A DNA stretch of 64,000 bases from Salarias fasciatus (Eukaryota > Chordata > Actinopteri > Blenniiformes > Blenniidae): positions 18,812,594 through 18,876,593 of the forward strand of contig NC_043766.1 in assembly GCF_902148845.1 (NCBI RefSeq). Reading direction: 5' to 3'. Every line of letters starts with the position of its first letter. The stretch's first letter is position 1. The notes under the pieces were generated by a model that had not been told where the DNA came from, did not search any database, and was given only the letters and a program-made list of their open reading frames with translations. Both the position numbers and the translations under genes were made by a program. This document shows, piece by piece, positions 10,340-22,444 of the stretch.

Positions 10340-12505
10340 CATGCAAGCTGAGGGTGTTTGTTAGAAGCATCTTGACAGTCTTCTTTCCATTTCCCTGTTC
10401 GATAATCAAATCTAGGACTGAAGTTTTTTTCAATAACAAAGGAGACACCCGCGCTTAGTGGTGTTGAGCAAGAGCAGAAACGCTAAATAAACAGCAAGTT
10501 GAGACTTCTTCTTCCCGGCTTTCTGTTAATGAGCCTCAATGTCTGCTCCTGCCCACACAATGTTTGTACATTCCTGTATGAACAGGCTATGGGATGAGGG
10601 TTCTAACTGTTATTACAAAACATGAAGCTTATCATTGTGCCAAAGGCTGATTAGAGACAGAACAGGTGCATGGCTGCATGCAGACACTGGCAGAATTGGC
10701 ATTCAATTTTGTGAGAAAAGTGAGAGGTAAAGAACGATGAGTAGTTGATGAATAGAGCCATTTCTACACTTGAGGCAAATTCACATGAAGACAAACTGAT
10801 GGGCCATTATGTAAAGAAACAAAGCTGACCCCCCTCCCAGTTTGAACAAAATAAAGTGTTTCACTCTTAGAGGAGTTACGTAAGTAATCGTGAATGCATA
10901 GATCCACATATTTCATAGCTTCCTTACATAAAATGCTTTGGAAAAGCCCAAAATCATTCCCTGTGAAGTAGCTCAAAAGTCAGTTTTATTCATGTTTCGA
11001 GCCAACAAGCAGGAAAAGAGTGAGCTGTTTTGTGTTAACAGTTAACATCCAGAGTTTTGGATTCCAATGAAAAAAAAAAGGCTTTGGTATAATTCTTTAA
11101 TAACATGTTTCCTGTTTACAGAAGTAAGCCAAAGGAAGTTACAACTACATTCTGATTGATGATTCAGGCCTAGTTCAGTAGCATAATTCTAGATAGAGAT
11201 ACAGAGTGACTTCATGTAAAGTGTTCAACAAAGTATTCGTTCAAAATGTATTCAAACATGGGCACAGTGCTTGACATGCAGTAGGAATATACAAATATCA
11301 CAATTGTGCAAAACATGTAACAGTGAGAGTACCAATTTTTTTTAAATCACAGCTACGCAACACACACTGCACTTACAAACACGTTTGTGCAATGTCTTCA
11401 TCAAGTACAGGTATTTTAGGCATAATCAAAAATGAAAAATCATTTTGAAATGGCAGCAGAGTGGATTTATATTTCATCTGTGGTCTCATATTTTTGTCTC
11501 CCAGTAATTTTTTTGGACATGGTTCCCTCTATAATCTTATTCCTGTTCTGTTCAAAAATGTGCTTATGCGTTCGGATTACTTGCAGCCGCTTGGATTCAC
11601 CCAGAAGACTTGTATTTTGAATAAGAGTGATTGGAAGACGCTGATAAACATTTAGTGATTGATCAAAGTTTTGCATCAGTAAGCTTACAGGTTCTAGCAA
11701 TGTAATCAAAATAGCTGCAGCTAATTGCTACATAAATGGTCCTATATTAGTAGACTACGTAGTGTAGGAGCTGCAAACTGACTCATAGGAAGGGGAGACA
11801 ATGATCCTATATGTACCTTGACCTTGACCCCTGTGCAGGAGTATCAGACAGCTTATAGGCATTTACAGGCGTGGGACAAAGTAAACACAGAGACAAATAA
11901 TGCAGCTTTTCTTGACATCATCTTGAATCAAACAATCTTATTTTAGTCAGCATCTTTAATGACTTTTATGTTCAGTAGGCCATAGAAGTTGTTTTGTTTT
12001 GTTTTGTTGCAAGTTAAATTTGTGAAATCTCTGATCGTACTTACATGCATAAAGCCGCAAGTTGATGCTGTGAGAACACTTTGAGATAACGTCATCTATC
12101 ATTAACATTGCATTAACGTTGACATTTTGGGGCTGAGTTTACTGAGAAGTTCAGTTATAGACAGTACAATAATTCATTTTTTGATCATTTAAAATGTTGG
12201 GGGGTTTTTTGCATTTCTTTCTAAACTGTTGGGCTTGAACAGCCTTTCGTCTGTTCAATGAACGTGTCTGAAATCAATTATAAATATGCTGATAAAATAT
12301 GAAGATTAACACATTTGTTTCACAATGTTGTCCATATCTTTGAGAATTGTTTTGAAGAAGATCAAATACTCGAATGTGAATAGAGGTAAACAAACAACAA
12401 CAAAAAAACTTTTTGTGGTACAGGTCTTTTCACATGTACATTACAGTACATATGTTATTAAGAGTCAGTGTTGCACCTGAACAGTTCCGGATCAGTTTCT
12501 TCTCA
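10340..12505. other. Intergenic sequence and probable nim1k 3' UTR
   Basis: There are no coding features. On the minus strand an ATTAAA hexamer lies near 11952 and an AATAAA at 10985-10990, either of which could end the nim1k transcript. A short (TTTTG)n run lies near 11989-12008. Otherwise I see nothing. Confidence 0.45.
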
Positions 12506-13451
12506 CTATAGTATAGCGCAGACAGCAGAGGGGTTGTGTTTGTCAACTGATGCTGGAGACATCTTGAAAGGACTCTGGTACTCATCAGGGCGAAGCAAAG
12601 CATAACCCACAGCCTCCACTGCTCTCCTCTTCTGCACCCGATGAAGGAGGATCCGGTAAGTACCCGTCAGAGGGCTTTTAGAGTCTATGCAGGGGTTATT
12701 TCGGAAATGAACTGTCACAATACCCAGATCTGCCAGAAGACTTTTTACCTCTTCCTCCTCCAGAGACAGAGCCCTGCCCTCCTGGGCAAAATGTGCAGGA
12801 CAGAGTGGCAACACTGCATATGCATGAGGGTACTTAATCCCTTTCATCCAATTGCTACTTATAATCTGAGTGAGAGAGGAGCGATCTGCAGGCACAGGAC
12901 GCAGCATGCCTTTAATGACCAACTGGCATGGATCGGGAACATAAGCAGGGATGCTGTAAGCCCCCTGGAGGATACATCGCTTCAGCCTCCCCAGGTTGTC
13001 CCCATGGAAAGGTAGCGTTGCAGTCACTGTGAAGTAGAGCAAAATGCCTAAAGCCCAGATGTCTGAGCAACGACCAGAGTAGCCTTTTTCCTTAAAAAGC
13101 TCTGGAGCAGCGTAGGGTGGAGAGCCACAGAAGTTGGTGAGGAGTTCACCAGGAGTGTTCTCAGTGCTGAAGCCAAAATCACCAACTTTGATGCAGTAGC
13201 TGGTGGTGTAAAAGACGTTTTCTGCCTTCAGGTCTCTGTGGATGATGTTGTTGTCGTGCTGAAATATCACACAAGAGATGACAATTAGACAAGTCTAGCT
13301 GTCACATGGGCCTCGGTGCAAAAATGTGATGAACTCTTGAAAAATAACACTGACAAATGAGTGAGAGAACCTGTGTTGTGTGTGTGTGTGAGAGAGAGAG
13401 AGTGAGTGAGTGAGTGAGTGAGTGAGTGAGTGAGTGAGTGAGTGAGTGAGT

Positions 13452-13541
<90 letters not shown>

Positions 13542-15382
13542 CTAACCTCAGGGGACAGTACAAAAACAAGTTGGCAGAAATCATTAATTTCTGAGATGGA
13601 CAAATGTTTTCATTTGAAAGTATGGCTTTGGGTGAATTAACGCTAGGATAAGGAAAGGGCTTCTGTAGAATTAGGTACTGCTATGTTTAGAGTAAATCCG
13701 CAGGAAATTAATGAAAGTCATTGGAATCCTTTGAAAGAATAAAACATATCTTTCAATGCAAATAAGCATATTCAAACATAGATAAGTGTGCATGTGTGTA
13801 AACATTTATCTTTGTACTTTAACAATATTTTACGATCTGGAAGATGCCATACAATTAAAAATGGATTGGTTTAAAACTAATAAATTCATGATTTTCTAAC
13901 ATATATGTGAGTCTACTCTATAATTTCTGACATAGATAGGGTTTCTTAATAAATTAATTTGTTTTCCTCAGATAAACATGGCAAATGGTGTCAATGAAAG
14001 GTTATTAACAATGAAGCTCACCATGTGCTTAACAGCAGAGATGATTTGGGCAAATACCAGCTTGGTTTCCACATCATTGAGTTTCCCTCTGGTGGTGATT
14101 CGAGTGAAAAGGTCCCCTCCGCTGCCGTACTCCATCACCAGATACATCCTCCTGCTGGTCTCAATAACCTCATAGAGGCGAACTATGTTTGGATGGCTTA
14201 GCTTCTCCATACAGCTGATCTCTGAAGAGGTCAAAGGCTTGCTCTTCTTATCTGCTCGCAGTTTTTCCACAATTTTGACAGCGACTCTCTCTAAGGAAGA
14301 AGAGGAAGGGGAGGCTTAGCTGTGATTTATAGAATAAAGAGGGGCTAATGCGGATGAAGACAGAACAAAATAAATTTCAGAGGTTTGAACAAGAAAAAAA
14401 AAAGAGATGATGATACAGAAACATTTTGGCAACTGATGTAATTAGATGGTTGCTACAGCAATTTTGAGATCAGGAGAAAATGTTGATAAGACCCAGGCAG
14501 ATCCAAACAAAAATAAAGAGAGGCAGCTTGCAGATGCAGACCCTAACTCTAAACAATTTCTCAAGATAATATCAACAAAGATTTGGAGAAGACATCACAC
14601 ATTTCCCATCAATACAAACGGTATTTGCAAACACGATGAAAATCCCCTTGAAAGTCCTTCGGGGCAGACTATGCAAGGCACAAAGGTTAAACAGAGTTTG
14701 CAGACTGGACAGAAGAGAAAGTGAGAAACTCTAGACAGAAGAAGAAGAAGAAGAAGAAGAAGAAGAAGAAGAAGAAGAAGAAGAAGAAGAATGATACAAA
14801 AAACCTCGGATCCTTACCTTTCGTTAAAGCGTGTATGCCCAACTTGACTGTAGAAAAGTTGCCCTGTCCGATCTCTCCTCGAAGTTCATAAAATCCAACC
14901 CTTCGACCAACCGTTAGCTCATTGATGATCTTCTCATTGTGGGCCATGTCATAGACGACTCTTTCAAATGGAGAGTGCCTCATTCTCTCCACCTCAGTCA
15001 GCTGCGGGATGGCAAATGTCACCAAAGGTTTGTCTGTTTTTTCCACTGTCCCGGTCTCATCCTTGGATTTTGGGCTCCTCTTCTGCTTTGGCCACAGGCG
15101 TGTTTTGATAGCTAAAGAAATGAAAAAAGGGAAGAAAGGTTTAGAAGCTCCAGGCATGGACTGAGGAAACGTCTGGACCACTTGTGTGACAAGCGGTCAA
15201 GATGTGTTACGGTATCAGTTTAGCTCTTACAAAACTATGTGGGCAGGTAAGTAGTGCGGCTGTTCAATGCACAGAACATTGGTAATGAGATTAACCTCCA
15301 TGCAACTCTTTGCCTTGTATGAGACAAACTGTCTCACAGCTTACTGCCCCTATAGCCTGCTTCATACATAGGTCATATATAA

Positions 15383-15451
<69 letters not shown>

Positions 15452-16722
15452 GTAATCAGTGTCAGAAGATTATTTTATTTATTTGTTTATTTATTTATTT
15501 AGTTGAAAAGATGTTTGTAGTCTCGAAATCATGACTTTTAGTTTATTCATTATTTGAGTCAAAACATATAGCACTTGCATTATGCCATAAATATTTTAAC
15601 ATCCAAGTTTAATTTGTGTTCAGCTCTGGTGCCATGTGACAATAAGATGGTTGGAGTGATATAGAAGATGAACACATGCACAGAAGACAAAAGCAGGATA
15701 TGCTGAAATTTCAGTTTTGTTTTCTTTTACCGGGGATCTTTGGGTATTGTCTTTTCATACAACAATCAGCAAATTTTTAAAAGCTGAAAATACTGTTTTA
15801 TTTCCTAACAAAGCAATTTTTGAACTTACAGCGAAAGCTTGCACAGTACTTCCTTTGTTTTGTCAGGAAGCTGTTGACTGCAGAGTCAGTATTATATCAA
15901 ATGCAATCAAAATAGGTGAAAAGTCAGACAGTTTATCAGAGCTTAGATCTTGTGTGGAGTCCAAAAGAGCACATATAGCCTCCTAAAGTGGCTGCACGTG
16001 AGTTAATTAGTTAGTCTTTATGATATCAGTGAACGACAATCAGATTGGAGTAATCTTAGAAATGATAAATCTTAACTGTAATAAAGCTGTGCCTTTTCCT
16101 CCGCTTGTAGGTTAAATTTAGCTGAGGTAAACTTGGCCCTCAGAATGGCCAGATTACTTCCTTCTTTGAGAGTATTAGTGGGTCACTTCTGAACACGGAA
16201 GCTATATATAGGATACTTACCAGTGGAAGTTGACTGAACAGAATGGCATATGAGGTAAGTGTGGTGTTGAAGCCCAATATAATACAGTATATACCAATAT
16301 AATATAGGTAAAAAGAAAGACACAAAGATAGATAAAGACAAAAGCTACACAATTACTCATGAAATATGTATGAAAGCTTTAAAAAGATAGCAAATCAACA
16401 AAAAGATAATTAAGAATGACATATCATTAATGGATGTGGGATCAGTGTCTTTTTTTTGTATAAGCAAAGAGTTCAGATAGAAATACTGTAAAGTTATCAT
16501 GCTCACAGGAGTATCAGTCTTACAGATTATTAGGAGAATAAACACCCAAAACATGTGTGACAAAAAGAGAGATAATGACAAAATAGCTTTTGATAAATTG
16601 CTCCAAAATCTGAAATCAATCACAAGACAACACATCTTTCAAACTAGTAGAAAAAAACCCACATTATATAAAAACTAGTTAGATAAAGTAACCAGTTTAC
16701 CTGGGAAGTGTGGGTCCTTCAT
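12506..16722 (-). CDS. nim1k: Serine/threonine kinase NIM1, AMPK-related, complete
   Basis: The four coding exons, in transcript order, are 16722-16701, 15111-14818, 14290-14022 and 13258-12506, all GT-AG, giving 445 residues (the human protein is about 436). The start MKDPHFP was chosen because it splices in frame (phase 1) to exon 2. After a divergent N-terminus the kinase domain begins near [20 protein letters not shown] (glycine loop). The lysine follows in VAVKI, then HRDLKAEN (catalytic loop), GDFGFS (metal binding) and YAAPEL. The tail ends [10 protein letters not shown], like the human ...FCSIL. Conserved stretches such as [15 protein letters not shown] and IISAVKHM identify NIM1 rather than MARK, BRSK or SNRK. 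All catalytic residues are present. One oddity is the activation loop, which reads LLTNFCGSP where AMPK relatives have L-x-T-x-C-G-S-P. Introns carry long CT and TTC tracts. Confidence 0.93.
13378..13534. repeat. Compound (TG)n-(GAGT)n-(GA)n tract
   Basis: A short TG run is followed by GA, about fourteen GAGT units, then nearly 80 bases of pure GA. On the nim1k transcript it is a CT-rich tract ending about 120 bases before the last exon. Confidence 0.97.
14737..14791. repeat. (GAA)n / (TTC)n tract
   Basis: About eighteen triplets lie in nim1k intron 2, beginning 26 bases after the exon 2 donor. The sense transcript carries UUC. Confidence 0.97.
15384..15447. repeat. (AC)n microsatellite
   Basis: A pure AC tract in nim1k intron 1, followed by a TTTA-rich run (15465-15500). 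Confidence 0.97.
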
Positions 16723-16918
16723 GTCTGTTGCTCAGGCTGTAACACCTGACTGTCACTGAATATGTGAATGGAACTTGAGACTGAGGAGCTCCTCACAATC
16801 CTATTAGCACAGTGTATTAGCGGAGCCTTCATTATCTTGTCTGACAGGGACTGACTCAATGGAAATGGTCCAGACACATCTTCATGGAAAAAAATAATGA
16901 GTTAAAACTGGTTGCTGT

Positions 16919-17087
16919 CAATATATTATATTATATTATATTATATTATATTATATTATATTATATTATATTATATTATATTATATTATATTATATGATA
17001 TTATATTATATTGTATTATACTATATTATATTATATTATATTATATTATATTATATTATATTATATTATATTATATTATATTATATT
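16919..17087. repeat. (TATTA)n pentanucleotide tract
   Basis: About 170 bases of the five-base unit with a few interruptions near 16996-17022. It lies about 200 bases upstream of the nim1k start codon, in its probable promoter region. Confidence 0.97.
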
Positions 17088-17646
17088 GTGATGGAATGAT
17101 GGAACAATACTGTAAGATTTTGATAAATGTTTGATAACATTTTACATTGACAAGGAAGTCAAATGAAAATTAATTCACTTCAGAAGCACAACATATTATC
17201 TTCTGTAAGTTGTTAACAGAGGGGTAAAAAGCCTGCTATTTGTATTAATTTGCTATGTTTATTCATCCCTTTTTGGATACACACTGCATGTACATGTTCT
17301 CAGGATGAAGGTGTCTGCGGTATCGTTGTACTGACAAGTCTCACAAGAATTTACACTTTCAGTAGAAAGTCCAGCTATGACAAATGACTGAGACAACCTG
17401 TACTGTTAAAGTTTGATGTTATGATGCACAAAGTTGTAGTGGGCACACCAAATATTGATGACTCTGTGTTGCCATTTCACTTTAAAATTTGCTTGTTTGA
17501 CCATGCCTAAATACAAATAAAAAAAAAAAAAAAAACTTCTCCATGCATCCATCTACAGAGCTGAACACTAAATTAAGAATGGGGTTTTTCCTGTTAAGGC
17601 AAACTTTTACTGCTCGTTTCTACTGCCACCTAGTGGGGAAATCGTG

Positions 17647-17650
<4 letters not shown>

Positions 17651-17734
<84 letters not shown>

Positions 17735-17737
17735 TAT
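17651..17737. repeat. (TA)n microsatellite
   Basis: Roughly 87 bases of TA lie between nim1k and pole4, about 260 bases before the CCAAT pair of pole4. Confidence 0.97.
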
Positions 17738-17907
17738 ATTCTTTTTCACGTTGTCCAACATAACGTGATTCCGCGTGGATATTTTGGGAGGTATCGCGAA
17801 TAGCTGTTTCGGCATATAATGACACTGCTTTTAGTTCGTCCTCGGCTTTTCCTGAATACTACACGCTGCATGGGCGGTAGTGGCTTTTGATTGACGTGCG
17901 GTTTTGG

Positions 17908-17942
17908 CCAATGGGAAGAGCCCAAGTCTCAGTCTGTCCAAT
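17908..17942 (+). promoter_or_regulatory. Paired CCAAT boxes, pole4 promoter
   Basis: There are two CCAAT motifs, at 17908-17912 and 17938-17942, 30 bases apart in the same orientation, in a CpG-containing region about 175-205 bases before the pole4 start codon. Spacing of about three helical turns is typical of NF-Y-dependent TATA-less replication and cell-cycle promoters. No TATA box was seen. Confidence 0.55.
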
Positions 17943-18112
17943 CAGCGATGAGGATAAGTTGGCGGGGCCTGCGCTGAAAGACCGGAAGCACATGGTGGCG
18001 CGCTGCTGCTCGTGTTGTTGTTTTCTGTGACATGTAACTAGTCCGTATTCGCCCTTTTTATTTCAGTATTAGCAACTTTTATATATTCACCTGTGTAAAG
18101 AACGACCAGAGG

Positions 18113-21100
18113 ATGGCAGCAGCATTGGCAACGCCGATTACCCCGGTGGAGCACGACCCCAGCCGGTGTGTGGGAGAGAAGGAGAGCCGCGGGGCGGCTG
18201 TGGCGGAGGACGGCAGTCCGCGGCAGAAAGGCCCCGCTGCCGCCGCAGCCGGGCACCACAGCCGCCTCTCCAAGCTCCCGCTGGCCCGCATCAAAGCTCT
18301 GATGAAGACCGACCCAGACGTGTCCCTCGCCAGCCAGGAGTCGGTGTTCATCATCGCTAAAGCCACGGTAGATACGGACGGACACTCTGGCTCCACATGC
18401 TCACACTGCGTGTTGCTCCACACGCTTTAATATGTGAACAAAACATCAAATATAGGTCATGTTCAGTCAGCCCCGAACTGTCCCAGTACATTTAAAATTT
18501 CTGTAGTCACAAACAGAGGTTGAAATGATAATTTTCACGAATTGGAATTTGACTTATTTCAGCAACCTTTGACTTAAACTGTCACTCCTGAAATTCCCTT
18601 GATAAATCTTTTATTTTAGTTTTATTTTAATTTGCGTTTCTGGGACTGCCAGCCCTAGAATATTACATTAATTTACAGTTTATATAGAACGCATGAGAAA
18701 TGTAGCGTTGGCTCCCTCTCTGGAGGGCCTCTGAAGGGGCCTGTCTTCCCAGTCTGTCACCACTGATGGAGAATGTTTTTATAATGTCAAAGAATGACTG
18801 GATAGCTTTTTTTGACCACAGCAAGATCTGATGGAAAACTGCACCATGGTTGCATCAGAAAAAGAAATATGAATGAAAAGTTAAACGTTTTGATGGTCAT
18901 TTCTCCTTTCACAGCATATAAGTAATTTTAACCAATTCAAATGTTAAAGGGCAACTTCGGTTTTTTGACATCTGGAACTTATTTCTAGGTGTGTGCATGC
19001 TCATATACTCACTCAGACAAACTGTGCAGCTCGGAGTCCTTCAGAAGTTATTTAGATCCAACCGATTTAGCCGCACTTAGCGGGGGCCACGGCAATGGAG
19101 CTTCAGAGCGGGACATAATCTCTGCAAAGTCACTCTTTTAGGCTATATTTCTTCATCCATCGCCAGTGTTATCATAAAGTCAGCTCGTCTACCATACAGT
19201 TTTCACTAACTTAGCCACAATTAGCTCAGATGGGAACGTCGCGGAGCTCCTCTCCCCAGCAGAGAGGCACTTTGGCTGGGCCTCGGCTGTCACGTCGCGC
19301 AGGCGTCTGACTTCCAGGACCCAGTTGGTCCGAGTTGGGGCCGAGGTGGGTAAACGGCCCGGAGCTTGCTCCACGGAGTCTCCAAGTCTCCAGGTCTCCA
19401 AGCCGGCCTGGCTGCACCACGTGCGGGGACCCGCCGCGTTCCGCCAGGATGTCTCTCCTCACCGAGGGTCTCCGGAGATCTCCAGGCCGGCCTGGGCGCA
19501 CCGCGCGTAGGCTGCGGTGCAGCTGCTGGGTCTCTCCCCTCACCGGGAGGACCCGGAGGTGTCCAAGTCGTGCGCACCGTGGCCCGCGCGCAGTGTGGCC
19601 AGGAGATCTCCGGAGACCTTCGGTGAGGAGAGTTATCCAGGCGGAACACGGCGCGGTGCGGCCAGGCCGGCCTGGAGACCTCCAGAGACTCCGTGGAGCA
19701 AGCTCCGGGCCGTTTACCCACTTCGCCCCGACTCGGACCAACTGGGCCCTGGAAGTCAGACGCTCGCGCGACGTGACAGCCGAGGCCCAGCCAAAGTGCC
19801 TCTCTGCTGGGGAGAGGAGCTCCGCGACGTTCCCATCCGAGCTAATTGTGCCTAATTTAGTGAAAACTGTCAGCTCGTCAGCTGAGCTGACCCACCTGAA
19901 GACGGTAGGCGAGCTGACTTTATGATAACCCTGGCGATGGATGAAGAAATATAGACAAAATGAGCGACTTTGCAGAGATTACGTCCCGCGCTGAAGCTCC
20001 CTTGCCGTGGCCCCTGTTAAGTGCGGCTAAATCGGTTGGATCTAAATAACTTCTGAAGGACTCCGTACTGCACAATGTTTGTATGAGTGAGTATATGAGC
20101 ATGCACACACCTAGAAATAAGGTCCAGATGTCAAAAAACCGAAGTTGCCCTTCAATACCAGAAATTGTGTGTATGCAGTCTTTGAAAAGTTCATAATATT
20201 TGGAACTGCTTTTTTTTATTTGTTTCTATGAAGCAATAAATTTAAAGGTTAAAGGGAAACCATGAAAAAGTTTGTGCTGCAGTTTAAAAAAAATAGCTGA
20301 ACCCTGTTTTAACGTCTTTGAGATGATAGAGTTATCCAGTTTCAGTGCAACATATCCAGTACAGTATGATGCATCTTGACACCTTGTCACTTCATCACTT
20401 TATTACCTTTGCTGTGGACTTCAAAAACAAACAAAACAAAAAACACCTTCCTACTGTTTTGTTTCTAGACATTTCTTTTTTTAAGTGCTTGTGTGTTAAA
20501 TTTTGCTATCGGGGCCCATTTACAAGTGTGTGTGTGTGGTGATAGTGGAGATTAGGGGTCTCAAATTTCGCGATACCACCACATCAAAAAATAATTTGAA
20601 TATTCGGGTCCAGAACTAATCACCAGTGACATAATTTGTGTAATGTTTTGCTTGTAAGCGTTCTTAACCCGTCAGTGAGCAAACTTTCGTGGGGTAAGCC
20701 AGTGGTTAGTGCTTCATGAGGTGCTTGAGTTACTTTTCTGACTGGCAGACGACACGGACCGCTAAGTGGTGAACAGAACAGTTGCAAACCGTGACAGCAC
20801 AGCACTCTTAATATTAGCGGCCAAATTTGACTTTTGAGCTTCAGGTGAGGAGAGGAGAAGTTGGTGCCACGAGAAGGAACATTGTGAGTCCAGCTGTGGT
20901 TCTGAGTCAAGGGAAATTATGTTGGAAAAAGAGAAGGTCCTACGGAAACACTTCCTCAGAGTTGTGCCGGACCGAGTCTCTGTCGGTCTCGAGGGTTTGG
21001 TTTAATCCCCTGTCTTTGGACTAATATTCCACCAAACACCAAGTTTTTCACATGTGCAGTGTATTTTTTGACAAAGTCAGAGCAGAATAGTAGTATATGA

Positions 21101-21621
21101 TCTATAACAACCCCCAAATAGGCCCCAGCCTGCTCCAGACTAAATTTTTGTGTTTTTTGTTTTTCCTCTTTCTGTTTTCCAGGAATTGTTTGTTGAGATG
21201 ATTGCCAAAGATGCTCTAGTGTACGCCCAGCAAGGGAAGAGGAAAACATTGCAACGAAGAGACTTAGGCAAGTGCTATGAATATCTTTTTAATGCTGTAT
21301 ATTGAAATGCAGAGTGTTTACTGTTGTTTGATCCTATGAACTGACTGGCATTACTTGTTTCTTTAACTTGACAGATAATGCAATCGAGGCCATCGATGAG
21401 TTCGCTTTTCTTGAAGGTAAGTCGTGTCCAAAGACGATAAAAGGAAAAAGTCAACGTCGAAGATGTCATCAGTGACTAAATTTCAGATTATTACAACCCA
21501 TGTTTGGAGAATAGCAATGAGTGAATTAAAACTTTGTTAAATCCAATAGCTTTGATGGCTACATGTTCCACAGGGACCTTTTGTACTAATGATTTGTTTC
21601 TTGCCAGGCACACTGGATTAA
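18113..21621 (+). CDS. pole4: DNA polymerase epsilon subunit 4 (histone fold)
   Basis: The four exons 18113-18367, 21183-21267, 21375-21416 and 21608-21621 give 131 residues (human about 117). POLE4 pairs with POLE3 as an H2A/H2B-like histone-fold dimer of the leading-strand polymerase, in the nucleus. A low-complexity Ala/Gly-rich N-terminus of about 50 residues is followed by the conserved fold: LSKLPLARIKALMKTDPDV, then ASQESVFIIAKATELFVEMI, AKDALVYAQQGKRKTLQRRD and DNAIEAIDEFAFLEGTLD. The end EFAFLEGTLD is identical to the mammalian protein as I recall it. Intron 2 has a GC donor (TTAG/GCAAGT); the others are GT-AG. The last exon codes only for the final four or so residues. Intron 1 hosts a 1.2-kb fold-back element. 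The start is the first AUG after the CpG-rich leader and fits the family MAAA start. Confidence 0.95.
18948..20151. mobile_element. 1.2-kb fold-back (long inverted repeat) element
   Basis: The outer arms, about 18948-19373 and 19689-20151, are inverted copies of each other with scattered mismatches and a small extra segment in the right arm near 19875-19915. The termini are AGGGCAACTTCGGTTTTTTG and its complement. TTAA precedes the left end (18944-18947) and TCAA follows the right end, consistent with a mutated TTAA target duplication. The GC-rich core (19374-19690) is itself repetitive and partly palindromic (AGGCCGGCCTGG recurs). Open frames across it on both strands are by-products of the GC-rich palindrome. 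It is a non-autonomous DNA element in pole4 intron 1. Confidence 0.85.
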
Positions 21622-21866
21622 AGACTGCTTCAACAGACCAATCGCAACATTGAATACCTGCCTCTATTCAGAACAGTTCTTCATTATAGGATTTCAAGAC
21701 ACTGTGGGAAACCGTCCATTACTTTTCCTAGACAAACTCACAAATCGGATGGTTTAATCCCTTTTATACTTTTGTTAAAGCTTTTAAGATTTTTCAGGCC
21801 CAGTTGTAACAACACAGATGATGTACAAATGTTTGTAAATATTTGTGAAATGCTACTGTAAAATCA

Positions 21867-21892
21867 AATAAATGTATCTTTAAAGAAATAAA
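21867..21892 (+). other. Tandem polyadenylation signals, pole4
   Basis: AATAAA occurs at 21867-21872 and again at 21887-21892, about 250 bases after the stop codon, giving a compact 3' UTR. Confidence 0.75.
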
Positions 21893-22444
21893 TCCTGTCA
21901 GAATTAAATCCTTTTTTTCTCAGTTTTCCAGCCCTGAATTGCAGACAGATTCAATATGTTCTATTATTTGATGTCAAGAGTGCAAAACAGGTTGAGTCCT
22001 AAATGATATTTTAAAAAACAAACATTTAAATTGATTACTTCATTAAGACGATATTTAACAAACTGCCTTTTAACATTTTGAGATTGTGTCCTCACCCCAT
22101 CTAGTGACTGTTTTCCTTGTGGGGAGCACCTCCCCAGCAGTGGCAGTGTACCCAGTCTGTTGATGGTGTACAGGTAAATGCGTCAGCTCACCTTCAGCCT
22201 TTGAGTAAACAATCTGGTGTGAGAACCAAACGGACATAGTCAGATTTTTTCTTTTTTTTTTTTCTGAGGTACGGAAAAGAATACAGATTAAACAAACCTT
22301 TTGAGATCGTAATGTTCCATGAGCAGATGAGACGTTTCCGTTAGATGACTTTCTCCCATATTAATCACCATTAAGAACTCTCCATAATTTGGTTTTGCGA
22401 GTTGTCTTTCCTCCTCCCTATCTTATTTACCCCTTTCTTTAGGT

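Noticed and set aside
12641-13015. 124-residue plus-strand frame across the kinase exon
   Set aside because: It is antisense to the well-supported nim1k exon.
13285-13603. Serine/leucine-rich frames ([14 protein letters not shown])
   Set aside because: They are translations of the GA/GAGT microsatellite in nim1k intron 3.
19189-19925. Overlapping open frames of up to 196 residues on both strands
   Set aside because: They lie in the GC-rich core and arms of the fold-back element, mirror each other across the inverted repeat, and show no domain.
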